A DNA stretch of 64,000 nucleotides from Dicyema japonicum (Eukaryota > Dicyemida > Rhombozoa > Dicyemidae): positions 124,001 through 188,000 of the forward strand of contig RDEW01000039.1 in NCBI GenBank assembly GCA_011109175.1, in the 5' to 3' direction. The stretch's first letter is position 1; every line of letters begins with the position of its first letter. This document shows positions 22,797 to 34,260 of the stretch, in pieces. The translations under genes were made by a program, and so were the position numbers. The notes below the pieces were generated by a model. The model had not been told where the DNA came from. It made no database searches and saw only the letters and a program-made list of their open reading frames with translations.

Positions 22797-22867
22797 TCCG
22801 CATTGGTCTAGTGGTTAAGATTTCGGATTTTCATTTCGACAACCCGTGTTCGATTCCCGGATGCGGA
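22797..22867 (+). tRNA. tRNA-Glu (anticodon UUC), possibly impaired
   Basis: A 71-nt tRNA with the same acceptor, D and anticodon arms as 4153-4223, in the opposite orientation. One base of the T stem differs (CCGTG instead of CCGGG), giving an internal mismatch, so this copy may be less functional. A T-run that could end Pol III transcription follows at once (AATTTTTTTG). Confidence 0.85.
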
Positions 22868-22999
22868 ATTTTTTTGTTGTTCTGAACGATGATAATAAAT
22901 TACATGATGCTCTTTCAGAACATTTTACTCGCGGTCATCATGGATGACCAATACGTCCGAGTGTTTATCGCTCCACAACATCATTTTTGAAGTGTGCCG

Positions 23000-23640
23000 C
23001 TGGAATCTTCCCACTTCTAGATAAGAAGGTGTGATGTCAATAAATGCTGACAATTCCCCTGCATCGACAACGATGATTCTGGCATGTTTTCAACTCCAAA
23101 CGGGTAGAGATCCAAATGCGGGCTAATTGGGAAGGTGTCAATCCATGCTCCCTTTTCTTTAGATCTTCCAGGGATCAAACAGTTGATTCATATTTTTAAG
23201 TAGCCTCTCAAATTTATCTTCACATGATTTTATCCTTCTGGATTACATCACGGCGTATGATGTTAATGGAGTTTTTGATGTAGATCTTGAGAATAAGATA
23301 CTGGATTCTCTTGTAGTGTTGTACTAAAGTCCGCGAAGCATTAATTGCCTTTTCACAACCTCTCAGAGTGCCGACCCCAACTTGGGCTGGTTGCAGGTGT
23401 TCTACTTGCCTGGGGAGAACTGTCATGCCAACCTGTTTTGCCGCTAGACGACGGAAAACGAAACCCACAACAATGGGTCGGACTCCTCCAATTTTTCCGA
23501 AATCCAGTAATTTGGAGGAGAACATGATGTGACGAATCGTTTCTGGGAGTTTCCCAGAGAGAATTCTGTTCATTAGTTTGGTGATTGCCGAGACAAACAT
23601 GATGCGGAGCTGTCTTTGTTAGGGTGTGTGAATAGTTTCA
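23000..23640 (-). mobile_element. LINE family C RT, N-terminal part
   Basis: The minus strand reads GGVRPIVVGFVFRRLAAKQVG then LQPAQVGVGTLRGCEKAINA at 23345-23500, the start of an RT domain typical of invertebrate LINEs whose C-terminus is the family C type. The rest of the RT is missing. Confidence 0.75.
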
Positions 23641-23941
23641 ACTGATCCTTACCCCCTTTCTTGCGGCAAGGTCAATCGCCCTCCTTTAGCTCTAGTCCAC
23701 TTAATGTCTTCATTTCCTCAATGTGGATGTAACCTCTCACCTCTTTTCTTGAACTCAAAAACAATCGGATGCGCGAACTTAGGTAATAGAGGCATCGGAT
23801 GCACAATGTTTGGGTTCGAATCCCACGTGGGTGTTTGGATTCGAATTGAAGGAACTTGGGAGAACAAGATAATTATTAGTTAGTAATTCTCCTGTTCTTA
23901 ATAATTATTTAAAATACAAAGTTGACACAATTAGTAATAAA

Positions 23942-24637
23942 TTAAGGAAAATCATCGAGTCTGTCGAGTGAAATTTCGATAAATTTCTGAATATTTGCCT
24001 GGCCGCAATACTTTTCCACCCAAATTAAAGTGGAAGAAGCCAAAGTAGAAAAATTTTTGTCAGAGACTGCATTGTCAAAGGAGGTAAACATTTCTTCCAT
24101 CATTCTTTTGAACTGAAAGTGAGGATATTTAAATACTATCATCAACTTTTGATCTCCTTCCATTTTAACTTCAGAACAACCTCCCGACATCTTATAGACT
24201 TGCAGAATATCCTCATAATGTCTTCAAATAAGTTGAGATTAAACTTGTGAGCAGCATTCACCGCGTAAATATCTTTTTCTATTTTGTCAATTTCTTCTAT
24301 CAGTGCAGTCTTACGCTCATTTTGAAGTTGTATATGATCAGCAACTTTTTAATGAGTAGAAGGGCAAACCAGATTGTAAAATCTCAGATTTACTCATTCT
24401 AAAAGGATTGGATCCACATTGTCTGTCCCCATGCTGGGCCAACAAGGTTGAGAGCCCCGAGTAGCCACTCTAGATAAATAAATTGATTTATTACTTTAAT
24501 GGCATCACGGCGTCGTTGTTCTGATAAAATGTGGGCAGATTTCTTATTCATTTGTTCAATATTTTTTTCACTATAAGGCTCTAGTGGTAATTAAAGGTGT
24601 AACCAATCTCAGAGGAAGAATCAGAATTTAAACCCAT
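23942..24637 (-). CDS. MLX: Mlx-like bHLH-leucine zipper transcription factor
   Basis: Mlx dimerises with Mondo/ChREBP and Mad family proteins to control glucose-responsive transcription from E-boxes. The start is ATG at 24637; removing introns 24581-24603 (23 nt), 24470-24494 (25), 24345-24369 (25) and 24113-24136 (24) gives one chain. The basic helix is AHILSEQRRRDAIKSGYSGL (family form HISAEQKRRFNIKLGFD), followed by a zipper-like VADHIQLQNERKTALIEEID. The C-terminal DCD-type tail QKLMI-FKRMMEEMFTSFD and LIWVEKYC aligns without gaps to Mlx WKFWVFSILIRPLFESF and LAWLEQYC. The loop is longer than in vertebrates. One frame break near 24183-24185 (CCC on this strand, a G-run in the mRNA) needs one added G. 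MondoA/ChREBP is the other possible family member, but the short N-terminus favours Mlx. Confidence 0.85.
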
Positions 24638-25285
24638 TAATTTTTAAAATTGACCTGATTTTATGCGGTTTCTATTTTTTAAATTTTAATTATTTATTAT
24701 TTACTTAAATTAAATTATTATTTTTTTTTAATTTTTATTGTTAATTGATTCAGTGGAGTAGTATCCACTTTCGATTTATGCTCCAAATCAGATACACCTG
24801 ACCTATTTCTGAGAGCCTTTTTTAGTAGTTACTTTTTTGTTATCCACTGGTTTCCTTCACTTAAGGGACCGGGGTAGATAAAAAATGAATTGGTATAATC
24901 TTAACTTCAACGAGAGGCATACATCTCCGCAATTTCAAAAAACCGTAAGAAATTTTGTCTTGGAAATTCATTGCATCTGTTGATACCGAGCGATATCGGA
25001 ATCAAACAACTACTTTCTTTGACTTTTTTGAATTACACACATTTTTGTAAAGATTTTTAAGCTTAGTAAACACAAATTTTAAATGTCATGCAAGTCAATA
25101 ACCGCAGGACGTAAATCTTAAACAAAACCACTCAATTTATAATTCTGAAAGATAAAATAATCACAATAATTTTAGCTACAAACCAATAATAAAAAATAAG
25201 AAAATGAATCATTTAAAAAAGACTCACACACAACAAAAAGAATTGAAGAGCATCCTTTGGTTCTCCCTCTACTATTGTTTTAACT
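24638..25285. other. AT-rich stretch upstream of MLX
   Basis: Mostly A/T with short frames. It must include the MLX promoter if this is the true first exon, but no element was recognised. Confidence 0.4.
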
Positions 25286-25445
25286 GTTTTACTAAAATAA
25301 AGTGTGTGTTCTGCCTGGGAGGAGCGATAGCTAATATTGCTCTTGGTAAAGTGCAGTATTAAGTCCGATATGCCACGATTAACGCCAATTGCACTAATAA
25401 AGTGTAAGCTGTAGGTAATATGGCTCTGCGTAAAGTGCGGTATTA
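25286..25445 (+). mobile_element. SINE1 3' tail fragments (two in tandem)
   Basis: AATAAAGTGTGTGTTCTGCC at about 25300 and GGCTCTGCGTAAAGTGC-type text near 25420 are two copies of the SINE1 tail without heads. Confidence 0.6.
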
Positions 25446-25449
25446 TTAT

Positions 25450-26530
25450 ATATTAGGTCAATAAAGTCAAAATATTTAATGATTTTTATTTCAATCAATA
25501 AGCTTCCTACACGCCTCGAAGGCACGGGTTTCAGGTCAGCGTTGGAGATCGCCCTTCCAGCATATGTGTTATCGCTCTCAAGCGGAAGCCTTTTGGTCCA
25601 AGATATCCTACGTTTTCCAACCGGACTTTCTTGGGAAAAAGTTTTCGACGAAGCTCGTCGCAATTGGTGTGAAACTGGTTTGAATTCGCCGAACGATCCT
25701 TCGAGGCAACGAGAATGGGATGAGATCTACTCCAAGAATATTTTCGACGTGCTAAAGTCTGTGGCCAACCAGCATCGTCTTGCATGCCTCGTGTCCGCCG
25801 CCAACCATGAGAGCGGAGCATGACTGGAAGCACTCCCTTGTTACTCCCTGTGGACCTATTTGGACGATGACTGTATTCGGATTGGGATCGCACAGCGCCT
25901 GGAAGTTGATGTAAGCGTCGAACACCAATGTCGTTGTAAAGGATCGTCGATGCCAAAGGGCTGCATCCGCTTTCTTGCAAAAGGAGTGCGGGCAGAGCAT
26001 CCTATGAACAACATTGTCATGCGTTCTCTTGAAACTGTAGGCTTCACAACAGTGCTGTAGCCCATGGGATTGGACCGCGGAGACGGGAAAAGACCGGATA
26101 GGTTAACAATCTTTTCGTTCACTGAGGGAAAATCGCTCGTATAGGACTGCACTGTTGAGGATTCCTTCTCGAACTCAATGTTGCTCAGCTCGGCGCAGTC
26201 TGCTGGATCGGCAGCCGATCTGACCGAGAAAATCAAGATAAAAAATATGGTGAAATTCGAGATCGCTTTCGTTTTGTACCGGTGGTAATCGAAACGTCTG
26301 GTGCTGCGGGAAGTATCACAGTCTCTTTCCTGAAGGAAATCGGGGGGGGGGGGGAATTGGCCCATCGTAAGAAAGACGTGCGGGTGATCTTATCTGCAAC
26401 ATATGCAGCACACTCATATTCTGGGAAAGTTCTCAAGGTATATGAAAAGGATTTGGTTGACCACTCAAGTAGAGGTGTTTCAAGAGACAAGGACGGATGA
26501 CTCTGGTGGCGGGTTCCTGGATTGTGAATA
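25450..26530 (+). mobile_element. LINE family C, C-terminal half with CCHC and endonuclease-like region
   Basis: The plus strand, across several shifts, reads SALEIALPAYVLSLSSGS, RLACLVSAANHESGA, EHQCRCKG, EPMGLDRGDGKRPD near 26070, GKSLV near 26130 and VVIETSGAAGSITVSFLKEI at 26280. The order matches the copy at 41220-41700. A poly-G run of 11 lies at 26342. Confidence 0.8.
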
Positions 26531-26859
26531 ACTTGTGCAAATAAGAACGGAAGATGGTCATTAACCACGATGAATTTGGGTGTGTCAGAATTGTCTGGAT
26601 AAACTTGCGCTGCTTTCGAGATTTTTTGAGATAATCCATAGAACTTTCATTCTCTTCACCACTGCTGTCACCAAGTTTTCCTTGTTGGTGTGTACAATAA
26701 TAATCCTGTTATTTATGATGATCCTTGACATACTAAGAAACCTGGTGAATGACAATACTAAACTTTATAATATTTAAAATATTATAAATAAAATCTTTAA
26801 TATATTTATTTTTTAAATTGCAATTTTAGTGGCGGAGAAACAGAAAAACGTGGTCAATA

Positions 26860-28546
26860 ATGTTAAAAGCTATTCGGAGACATTTATCAAAGCATATTTT
26901 TTCCGACAGCGAAATAAACATACCAGCCACACAATTTAACTGGGATTACTTCAGCAATAAGGAAAACTTGGAGGAAATAAAAGCGAATATTGATAGCAGA
27001 AAGTCCTCGTGTGATTTCCGCGCTTTTGTATTCTTAAATGTGATTTTAGCGCGAAATGCTAGACACGAATGATTTTGAAAAGGTAAAGTAGAAATCAATT
27101 TTGTAGCTTAAGGAAAATCCCAAATTTATTCGACTGATGAAAAAAATGCCAAATTTCACAGATTCGCGATCGGTTTCGGTTACTTTGACTATTTAAGCCT
27201 ATTGGAGATGAGTCGTGTGCCGAGGAAATCGGTTTTGGTGGAGCAAAGCGAGGTTTATGTGATTTATGTGATTTTTAAAGTAAGAATTCAAATTTCAACC
27301 TCGATCAGCTTCCGTAATATGTGCTTTTCTGGGACAGCTAAGGACCTCGTTTATTTTTCAAATTAACATTTTAGAAATACTGGAGTCATCACTGGTCCTC
27401 GATCATATTACCTATTAAGTCAGTTGGCTGAGCTGGAAGAGGCTATTTGTGAGTATGCTGTTGACTTTGTTCAGAAAAGAGTTGATTGAGATTTTACTCG
27501 TAGGGATTTCAGCTTATCACTGTCCCTGAAATTTTAAATGGTGGAATTATTGTAGACTTTTGTCATTACAGTCTATTAGGAGTGCTGTGGAGTTGTAAAT
27601 GACAGTGATCGATCTTTGGTGTATCATCTTGAGCCAGAGTATTTTGGCCACAATGCACTTTCTGGGACATCTGAGCTCGCCTTGGCTGGGTTAAATCAAA
27701 ATAGTTTATTCTCAGAGGATCAACTGCCGATCAAGTTTATAAAATTGTGAGATTCTAGATTGACTGCTTGTTCTCGCTGTTATAGAGCCGAAGTAAGCAC
27801 TGTTGAGGACGAAAAGGGATATACAGAGTCCATCAGTTCTCAAAGGCAGTTCATTAAACTTCATCGACAGGTAGAAATGTTTGGAATCACGACTCAACAT
27901 CAAAGTAAAGACTTCTTAGAGGAGTTATTGGCTATCCAGCGAGAAATCTTTGAAAGCTTAGGAATTCACTATCGGTTTGTCGTTGGTTGACTCAGAGTTC
28001 TTAATATGCCTTCTGAGGAATTAGGGGCTTCAGCTTACTCTAAATACGACATCGAGGCTTGGATACCTTCGAGTGGTTCATACGGAGAGGTCACACTATT
28101 CTTTATTTTAGGTATCGAGTTGTTCAAATTGTACTGATTATCAGTCCAGACGACTTCTTATTCGCTATAAGGACAGTGAGGGAACCACAAGATTCGCCCA
28201 TACTGTAAGTTTGTGGCTGATGTGTGTTCTAGCTGAATGCGACTGCTGTAGCCTTACCTCGTTTGTTAATTCCATTGATTGAGACCCATCAGACTCCAGT
28301 TAGCTCATATATTTTTTACTTTAGAGATATTCTGTTGATATTCCGTCTGTTCTCCATCCTTATTTGTCTGACGGAACTAAACAGTTGACTGAACAGAGCA
28401 AAATAATTATGCATTTCAATAAGGCTCTCCCAAAGTTGACGATAATTTTTAAATTTTTTTGTTTTTTTATTCCGTTTTCTGTGCATTTCGTTAATGGTTA
28501 TTTTTTTAAATTCTTCAATTCAAGTAGGCACATAGCACTACACTAA
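26860..28546 (+). CDS. SARS2: Mitochondrial seryl-tRNA synthetase
   Basis: A class II synthetase charging mitochondrial tRNA-Ser in the matrix. From ATG 26860, removing 12 introns gives a continuous chain: 27028-27049, 27083-27106, 27173-27197, 27253-27284, 27349-27374, 27481-27503, 27552-27579, 27735-27758, 27975-27995, 28090-28111, 28205-28232 and 28299-28324 (21-32 nt, mean about 25). The N-terminal tRNA-binding arm starts [18 protein letters not shown]. The catalytic core follows in order: [36 protein letters not shown], then motif 2 SRCYRAE near 27775, [20 protein letters not shown] and [11 protein letters not shown]. Motif 3 is [21 protein letters not shown]. The order and spacing match animal SARS2 (TGTAEVGLAGY, FAHTVNATACAVPRLL). 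The last 40 codons before the stop at 28544-28546 are hydrophobic and unlike the family, so the true end may be earlier, through another intron. Confidence 0.96.
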
Positions 28547-28755
28547 CGTTGACGCCACGTGGCATAGTTCCCAATAATTGTGATACAAGTATCCAATTTG
28601 AGCAATTATTTGATTTTTCTATCATTAGAAATTACAATTTAACGGTTAACTGGATTACTATTTGGAATTCATTAGATTTGTCTCAAGCTGTTCAGATTCT
28701 TTTGCTACTACAGACTTTAGGTTGTAAAGAGTTTTAAAATTACTCCGCAATATAA
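28547..28755 (+). other. 3' flank of SARS2 with an unassigned frame
   Basis: An open 62-codon frame (28549-28737) has no recognisable family. It may be chance or 3' untranslated sequence. Confidence 0.3.
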
Positions 28756-28925
28756 TCAAGAATGCTATTAACTTTTTTTGGTCGCATTCGAGTCCCAATA
28801 GACAATCCGGTTCCGCAGTGATCGGTCACTAATAACACCGTTACTTTTCAAAGCCAGGAAGATGTATGGAACTTCACCAAGAATGGACAGTAGCGAAATT
28901 CAAACCCACTCAATCTTGTCATAGA
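28756..28925 (-). mobile_element. SINE1 copy, minus orientation
   Basis: The reverse complement has a degenerate B box, the AACGGTGTTATTAGTGACC core and CTGCGGAACCGGATTGTCT. Confidence 0.7.
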
Positions 28926-29760
28926 TGGAGAACATGGCTCCCTTAGTAAATTTCTAACATTTTTATTATCATATCTTCCGCCTTATTTTAAAAAGTTAAT
29001 GAATAAACTGAGGAATGAAGGAATTTGGCAAGGATAATATATTTTAATGGCTACAGTTTGAAAATTAACCTAGACGTTAGTTTTTGCATTCCCCTGTCTT
29101 CTTGACAATATAAAAATACTTCCACTTAAAACTGATCAAAAATCAAATTGACTTAAAAATTACAGCAAAACATGATAATCGATTATTACTTTTTATACTA
29201 TGTAGCTATGGAATTATTGATCAGTAAAAGACAAACCAGCCAATTATTTTGAATGAGGCTACAAAACGTCATTTTTTGGTCTGTGGTAATTTTCATTAAT
29301 TCCGCAAGTCAATGTTTTCTTTTTGAATTCTAAAAACAAATCCTGTAGAGAGTGAAAACTGGAAAATATAATAACAGACATTAGCTTAAGGACAGTGAAG
29401 TGTTTTAGAAACGGATAATTAAAAATCACTCAAGTGTGACTAATATACATTAAATATTATCTTTAAAGAAATGACGCAATAAAAGTCTAAATTTATTAAT
29501 TTAAGAGTAAATCGAAAAACACAAGTAGGAAGGGAGAAAAGTAAAACTTAAAAATAAAATTTACTATAAATTATTACTTTGATAGAAAAATTTATAATAA
29601 TTTTAAAATAAAATCTCTTTAAAAAATTAATATTTTAAAATAAAAAATTCAAAAGTTCTCTAAAATATTAAATCATTGAAATATCGAATTATCAAATATT
29701 AATATATTTTATTATCAATTATTTAATTAAAATTTTAATTTAAATTTTTAAATAAAATAT
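28926..29760. other. Very AT-rich intergenic stretch
   Basis: Long A/T runs, especially 29560-29760. No gene or repeat recognised. Confidence 0.5.
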
Positions 29761-29763
29761 TAA

Positions 29764-31087
29764 ATGCAACAAAATGACGTTTGGTTAGAAAAAATATTTT
29801 ATTCCTGTGGAGGGGACGAAAATGACATAGTTGACAAAGATTTTCTTATCACAAAACTTAAGTCAATTAATATTGAGGATGAGAATAAAAGACATGTAAA
29901 ACAATTTGTGGTTTATATTTAAGATTATGAATGAATTTATTAAATCAATAGAAAATTTCGCCATTGAAAAGGTAAAAATTAACTTTTTCGACTTTAAAAC
30001 ATGTTTTTCTTCCATTTCAGTGAATTCTCACGGAAATTCAAAAAACGTAAAAATCATATTAAATCTAGAATTTCCAAAATCGGAATCCCGTCTTGAGGTT
30101 GATTATATTTCTGACTTAAAGATATGACGACAATGATGAATTAGAAGCTGACCAAAGGCAATATTACGCACTCATACTTAGATTTCCGACCGTTGAGCCA
30201 AATCTCGTGTCCGAGGTCATCGTCCATTTCACGTGTAGATTGAGGGCATCAAACATAAGCTTTCGTTGTTCGAAAATTCTCTAGAAAATAAGAATTCTAT
30301 CAATCTGAGGTTGTCTTTTTAATATATATAAGGCTTTCCGTGGTAGAGTCTCAGCTGGAGGAACTCCTGATCTCGGACTCCAGGCAAGAAGTTAGGGGGT
30401 GCCGCGAAACCCCGGAAATCGGCAAATCAATTGACGACATTTATTCAATGTACGGTTACTGCTTATCGGAGATTGAAACAAAAAGACTACGAGTTCTCTC
30501 TCCTGGAAAACAAGATTAAGGAATCAAACGTTGATAAAAACGTGATTTTTTTATTTTTTAATTATTCAGTTGGATAAAGTTTACGGGACATTAAACCACG
30601 TGGCTGAGCATTTCAACTCTCTCAAAGCCGACCACGTCTATCTTTTGGAGAAGTACATGAACCTGGTTTACGAGTTGGAGGCTGAAAAGCGAAAGGTGAT
30701 TGAACTGACTGAGAAACTGAAGAAATCTCAAGAAGCGGCTGAAATGGTGAGTAGCGAGAAGATTAAATGTTTATCGAAAATTTCGGAATTTCTTGGAGTC
30801 AATTCACCGTCTGTCGATAATATCATCAACGGAATCGTTGATTTAAGGGAGGTTTTTCGTTTATCTTGTTTCAAGGAGAGAGAATCACTGCAATGTGAGA
30901 TGACAATAATTCGTCGAGGGAATCTTTAAATTTCATGGACGCTGATGTTAGAAATTTTTTTATTTTGTAGAATTCGCTGCAAGTTGGATCTCTATTGGAG
31001 GAGAAGCATAATTTGATTTTGTACATTGAGAAGCTGGTAGATCGGATAATGCTAAAAAACCCAGAATTGCTCGAAAAACTTGAATAA
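29764..31087 (+). CDS. Coiled-coil protein, multi-exon, family not recognised
   Basis: The start is ATG 29764 (MQQNDVWLEKIFYSCGGDEN), resembling a degenerate EF-hand-type opening. Clear introns: 29896-29923 (28 nt), 30542-30569 (28), 30852-30875 (24) and 30947-30970 (24). The strongest part is a long coiled coil from about 30500: DKVYGTLNHVAEHFNSLKAD, YMNLVYELEAEKRKVIELTE, and finally LLEEKHNLILYIEKLVDRI, with a stop at 31085-31087. The exon chain between 30000 and 30480 is unsettled. The GGG at 30918-30920 needs one extra G to keep the frame into the last exons. Domain order suggests a cytoskeletal or trafficking adaptor, but that is only inference. Confidence 0.6.
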
Positions 31088-31429
31088 GATGCCTTTTTCA
31101 ATATTTTATGTTGTTTTAACTTTTAATATTTGTATATTTCTTTATTATATTTATTCAAACTCAGGATCTTGTCTTGGAGTCAAACGATAAGATTTCATGG
31201 TTGTATTTACTGCTAACCGTTTTGACTTTTTCATTTTTAGAGTCATGTTAACGAGGACTCTCCAACTCGTGGTACTCTCACAGCTGAGTCTTAACTAAGT
31301 GTTGGTTCATCCGTGAGGATAGGGCAAAGAGTGACTCTTCTTCCAAATCCCACACGTCGTCGGCGAGTCACATGACATTTTCAAACAATTAAAATTATTC
31401 CAAAGACCAAGGGGATAAATTAAGTAATT

Positions 31430-31690
31430 CCTCGTCTCTTCCTATTAGGAAGGCGTCATTTGATCGACCTGTCTAGGTGGCGCCCAGTGCCTGGCTGGCA
31501 CGAAAATGGATCATTTGCGCTCCCCACTCAACTAAAGGGGTTTCCACAACTGCAAGTATGGACGTCTTTTACCCTTTATGTTAATTCCGGATGACTCTGT
31601 TTCTGTAGTAGTGGAAACTGGATACACTTAATTAGTTGTTTACCTTAACTTCCTTCTCGGTGTATCCGGGGTTATTAAATTAATTAACGT
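31430..31690 (+). mobile_element. SINE2 copy, plus orientation
   Basis: It contains the SINE2 body GACCTGTCTAGGTGGCGCCC, CTAAAGGGGTTTCCACAACT and the end CTCGGTGTATCCGGGGTTA followed by an AT-rich tail. The tRNA-like head is truncated. Confidence 0.85.
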
Positions 31691-31880
31691 ATCTACGATG
31701 CTTCTGGGTTGAAGTGTGATACCGTCATCAGTGTTTGTCTTCTGCGGAACTGGATTGTCTTCTGGGACTCGCACACAAGAAAATAAAAGAACGAGAAGTC
31801 AAAAACCTTTTCAATGCCTCGGATTGATTAACATGACTGTTCTTGTTTCTTAAATAAAGTGTGAGTTCTAAGGTGAGGTT
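31691..31880 (+). mobile_element. SINE1 body and tail
   Basis: ATCTACGATGC, GATACCGTCATCAGTG, GCGGAACTGGATTGTCT and AATAAAGTGTGAGTTCT in order; the head is missing, replaced by the SINE2 end. Confidence 0.8.
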
Positions 31881-31884
31881 TAAT

Positions 31885-32160
31885 GGAAACATTAATAGGC
31901 TGCTGTGTAGTTAGAGGCCCGCAGCCCTAACTGTCTGGTTATTCCCCAAAGATTGCGAGGAAAATCCGTTTGAATAATCAGCATCGTTTGTGATGGTCCC
32001 CTGAGGATGCTGAGATGTTTTTCATAGAAATCATAAGACAAGAGTCTGGAGCCACCGGAAGTTTCAATAGCCAGAGGAACAAATGTTATCTCACCAGAAA
32101 GGTACTTCCTGAGCTTCAATTTACTTATTAACGTCCAGTACCGAGATGGCATTAAAAAGC
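31885..32160 (-). mobile_element. LINE family C 3' end fragment
   Basis: The minus strand reads LKLRKYLSGEITFVPLAIET then SGGSRLLSYDF, matching the KYxxL..F.P.AVETxG end of family C. Confidence 0.65.
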
Positions 32161-32164
32161 ATCA

Positions 32165-32365
32165 TTTGTTCTCCCCCACTCTATCGGATGAGTTCTCATA
32201 ACTGCAAGGACTGGATGTGCTCCTTTCCGTTGGTTCTGAATGAACTCGTATGTAATATATCCGTTTTCTGGAGTTCATATTTTCGAACAGAAAATCACTC
32301 GAGGTATCTTCTGGATTTCTTATGTAAGGGTACTGATTGGCAGAAAGATTCCTAGTATTTAAGTC
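32165..32365 (+). mobile_element. SINE2 fragment
   Basis: CATTTGTTCTCCCCCACTCT and AACTGCAAGGACTGGATG follow the SINE2 order; the 3' end is diverged. Confidence 0.55.
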
Positions 32366-33040
32366 GTAAACCTGATATAAATGAGAATTCTCTGTGCAAA
32401 TTGACTCGTCGGTATTTATATGTCACCTTAGGGTAAGTATAGTTATTAACCCAGTTTCCCTAACAAGAAACTTGCGACCATTGGGAAGCATGCCCCTAAG
32501 GCAGATCGCTCCATGGGATCCTACACGTCCAGTGGGCGGGCAAGTAAGAGGATCATCGAAATGAAGGATCTTTTGGAAGTAAAAACTTAGCACTCACATA
32601 ACAGTCGCCATCGAGAGTTTTTTAAGAGGGTCTAATAGGAAAAGTGGGCGGTCCATTTTGTTGCAAATTTTATGATACAAACATACGAGAGGACACAACT
32701 AGAATGTGAACCACAGCGTTATCTCAATTATTACTATCGATGATTGGTGAAGATGATTAACTGCTTACCAATTGGTTAATTGGTAGGAAGGTTGAGGTGG
32801 TAATTTGCGTAAAATTTCTACTTGGTTTCATGACGGATGAAATCATAGAAAGTGTCAAATGCACGTGGGATCTGGGTCCGAAACCTCGTCTAGTCAAAAA
32901 TTGAAAGAATTTGTGGATAATCATCAGAAGCTGCACGGATGATAGTTATGATTCCATGTATTTTTCCTGGAATAATCCCTCTGGGATAAAAATCATTATT
33001 TTCAATTATTCCACAGACAGACGGTAAAGCCAAACTAACT
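32366..33040. other. Intergenic, probable old repeats
   Basis: Some GC-rich patches (32480-32560) but no family assigned and no gene seen. Confidence 0.4.
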
Positions 33041-33860
33041 AATTCCGTGATCCTGACGTGTTCCAATAGAGCCCTTATCCAAGTACAGTATCCAGAAGAC
33101 ATTGTCTGGGAAGCTAAGGTCGAACTCAGAACTCGTCGCCAATGTCATTTTGGACTCAAATCCATCAACTTTGTGGTCATGACTGTGGTCTACTTTGTTG
33201 ATCCGTAAACTGTTATTTATAAAAATCATAGCTGTTCTAGAAATTCCCAAAAATACTAGTAATATTACATCGAAAAAAGACAATCTCTTATTTTGACTTT
33301 CCACAAATGTTTCAGCGTCAAAATTTCGTCTTTAACTTTGAAGACTGTTCTCTAACGATGGCCTTCTCCTTTTCAAACCATATCCCTGATATACTCACGA
33401 ATTACTTCGAGACCTCTCTATTTTCCTAGACATCCATCATTTCATTTAGACTCCTACGTAAAGACGTCCTAATCGATATTTTTAAATCACTACGGCTTAA
33501 AAACTGAAGGTTAAAAAGAAAGTTGAGAAAATAAATCCTAACATATTTCCATGAAATTATTGGGAATCTAAAAATTCCTTACTGGGAAAATCTGAAGATT
33601 GGATCTGTGAATTATTTTGAATTTATTGTTTGTAACAATTTTAACCGAAAAAAGAAACACAGACACTACCTGCAGAGAGACGGTTGTAATTCCACTGACG
33701 ACGGCCATTGAAAACCATCTCGTGCATTTTTGGAAGAAGGGTCGTGCAGTGATCGAATTTTTGATTTCGTTAACGACCTGTTTGTCCATTCTCACAAACA
33801 CTCGAATGCGATTGGGGAGATATGGAAATGATCTTGAATGGATAAATCCTAAAACTAATT
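33040..33860 (-). CDS. Unrecognised gene or gene remnant, possible membrane protein
   Basis: Two minus-strand blocks look protein-like: 33640-33860 (SFPYLPNRIRVFVRMDKQVV, TARPFFQKCTRWFSM, AVVSGITTVSLQ) and 33180-33304 starting ATG at 33304 (MESQNKRLSFFDVILLVFLG). The region from about 33040 to 33180 is SINE3-like. The blocks may be exons of one gene with a hydrophobic C-terminal part, now damaged by the SINE. No family recognised. Confidence 0.35.
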
Positions 33861-33899
33861 TTGTGGTAAATGTTTATTATGGTTTTAATTATTTTTAAT

Positions 33900-34260
33900 T
33901 TAATTTATTGAATTAAAAAACCACCGTCATATCCAAAAACAAAATTTCATATGATCCCAGCCTCCCTCAACAGTCTTTTCTCGTGTTCCGATTGCGTTCA
34001 TCCGCATTCTCCTGACATGACGAGTCTCCTTCGGAAAAGTGCACGGATGTGTAGGAAGAGCCGTCCAGGGGGAACTCCTCTGGATGGTCGTTGACAATTG
34101 GTTCTTTTTGGATACACTTTTGACTTGTATCTGACGCCACCAGACAAGGCGAACCACATGAAGCACGCTAATTAAGTGAATTATGAACAGACGAGCATAA
34201 CAGAGACTTCAAACCAATTTGCCACGAAACATTACATGGCGCCACGCGGCGAAATTAATT
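33900..34260 (-). mobile_element. SINE3 copy
   Basis: It shares blocks with 14050, 43110, 51580 and 58100 (CGTGATCCCAGC-type words, TTCGGAAAAGTGCAC, the CACATGGCGCCACGCGG end). The reverse strand has the tRNA-like head. Confidence 0.6.

Larger units (their letters stand above)
20001..22970. repeat. Right arm of the inverted segmental duplication
   Basis: Reverse complement of 3930-5835: SINE1 at the left end, blocks at 20250-20790 and 22395-22800, then tRNA-Glu and its 3' flank. The extra segment at about 20795-22390 is missing from the other arm. Confidence 0.8.

Noticed and set aside
23750-23860. A tRNA gene around GGTTCGAATCCCACG at 23813
   Set aside because: Only a B-box-like word is present; no acceptor or anticodon stem could be formed, so it is probably a SINE or pseudogene remnant.
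26342-26353. Poly-G tract as a regulatory element
   Set aside because: It lies in a dead LINE family C copy; the related copy near 38525 has a short run, so it is probably slippage.
26860-28546. Cytosolic seryl-tRNA synthetase
   Set aside because: [32 protein letters not shown] and NCTDYQSRR follow the mitochondrial SARS2 pattern, and the arm is short.
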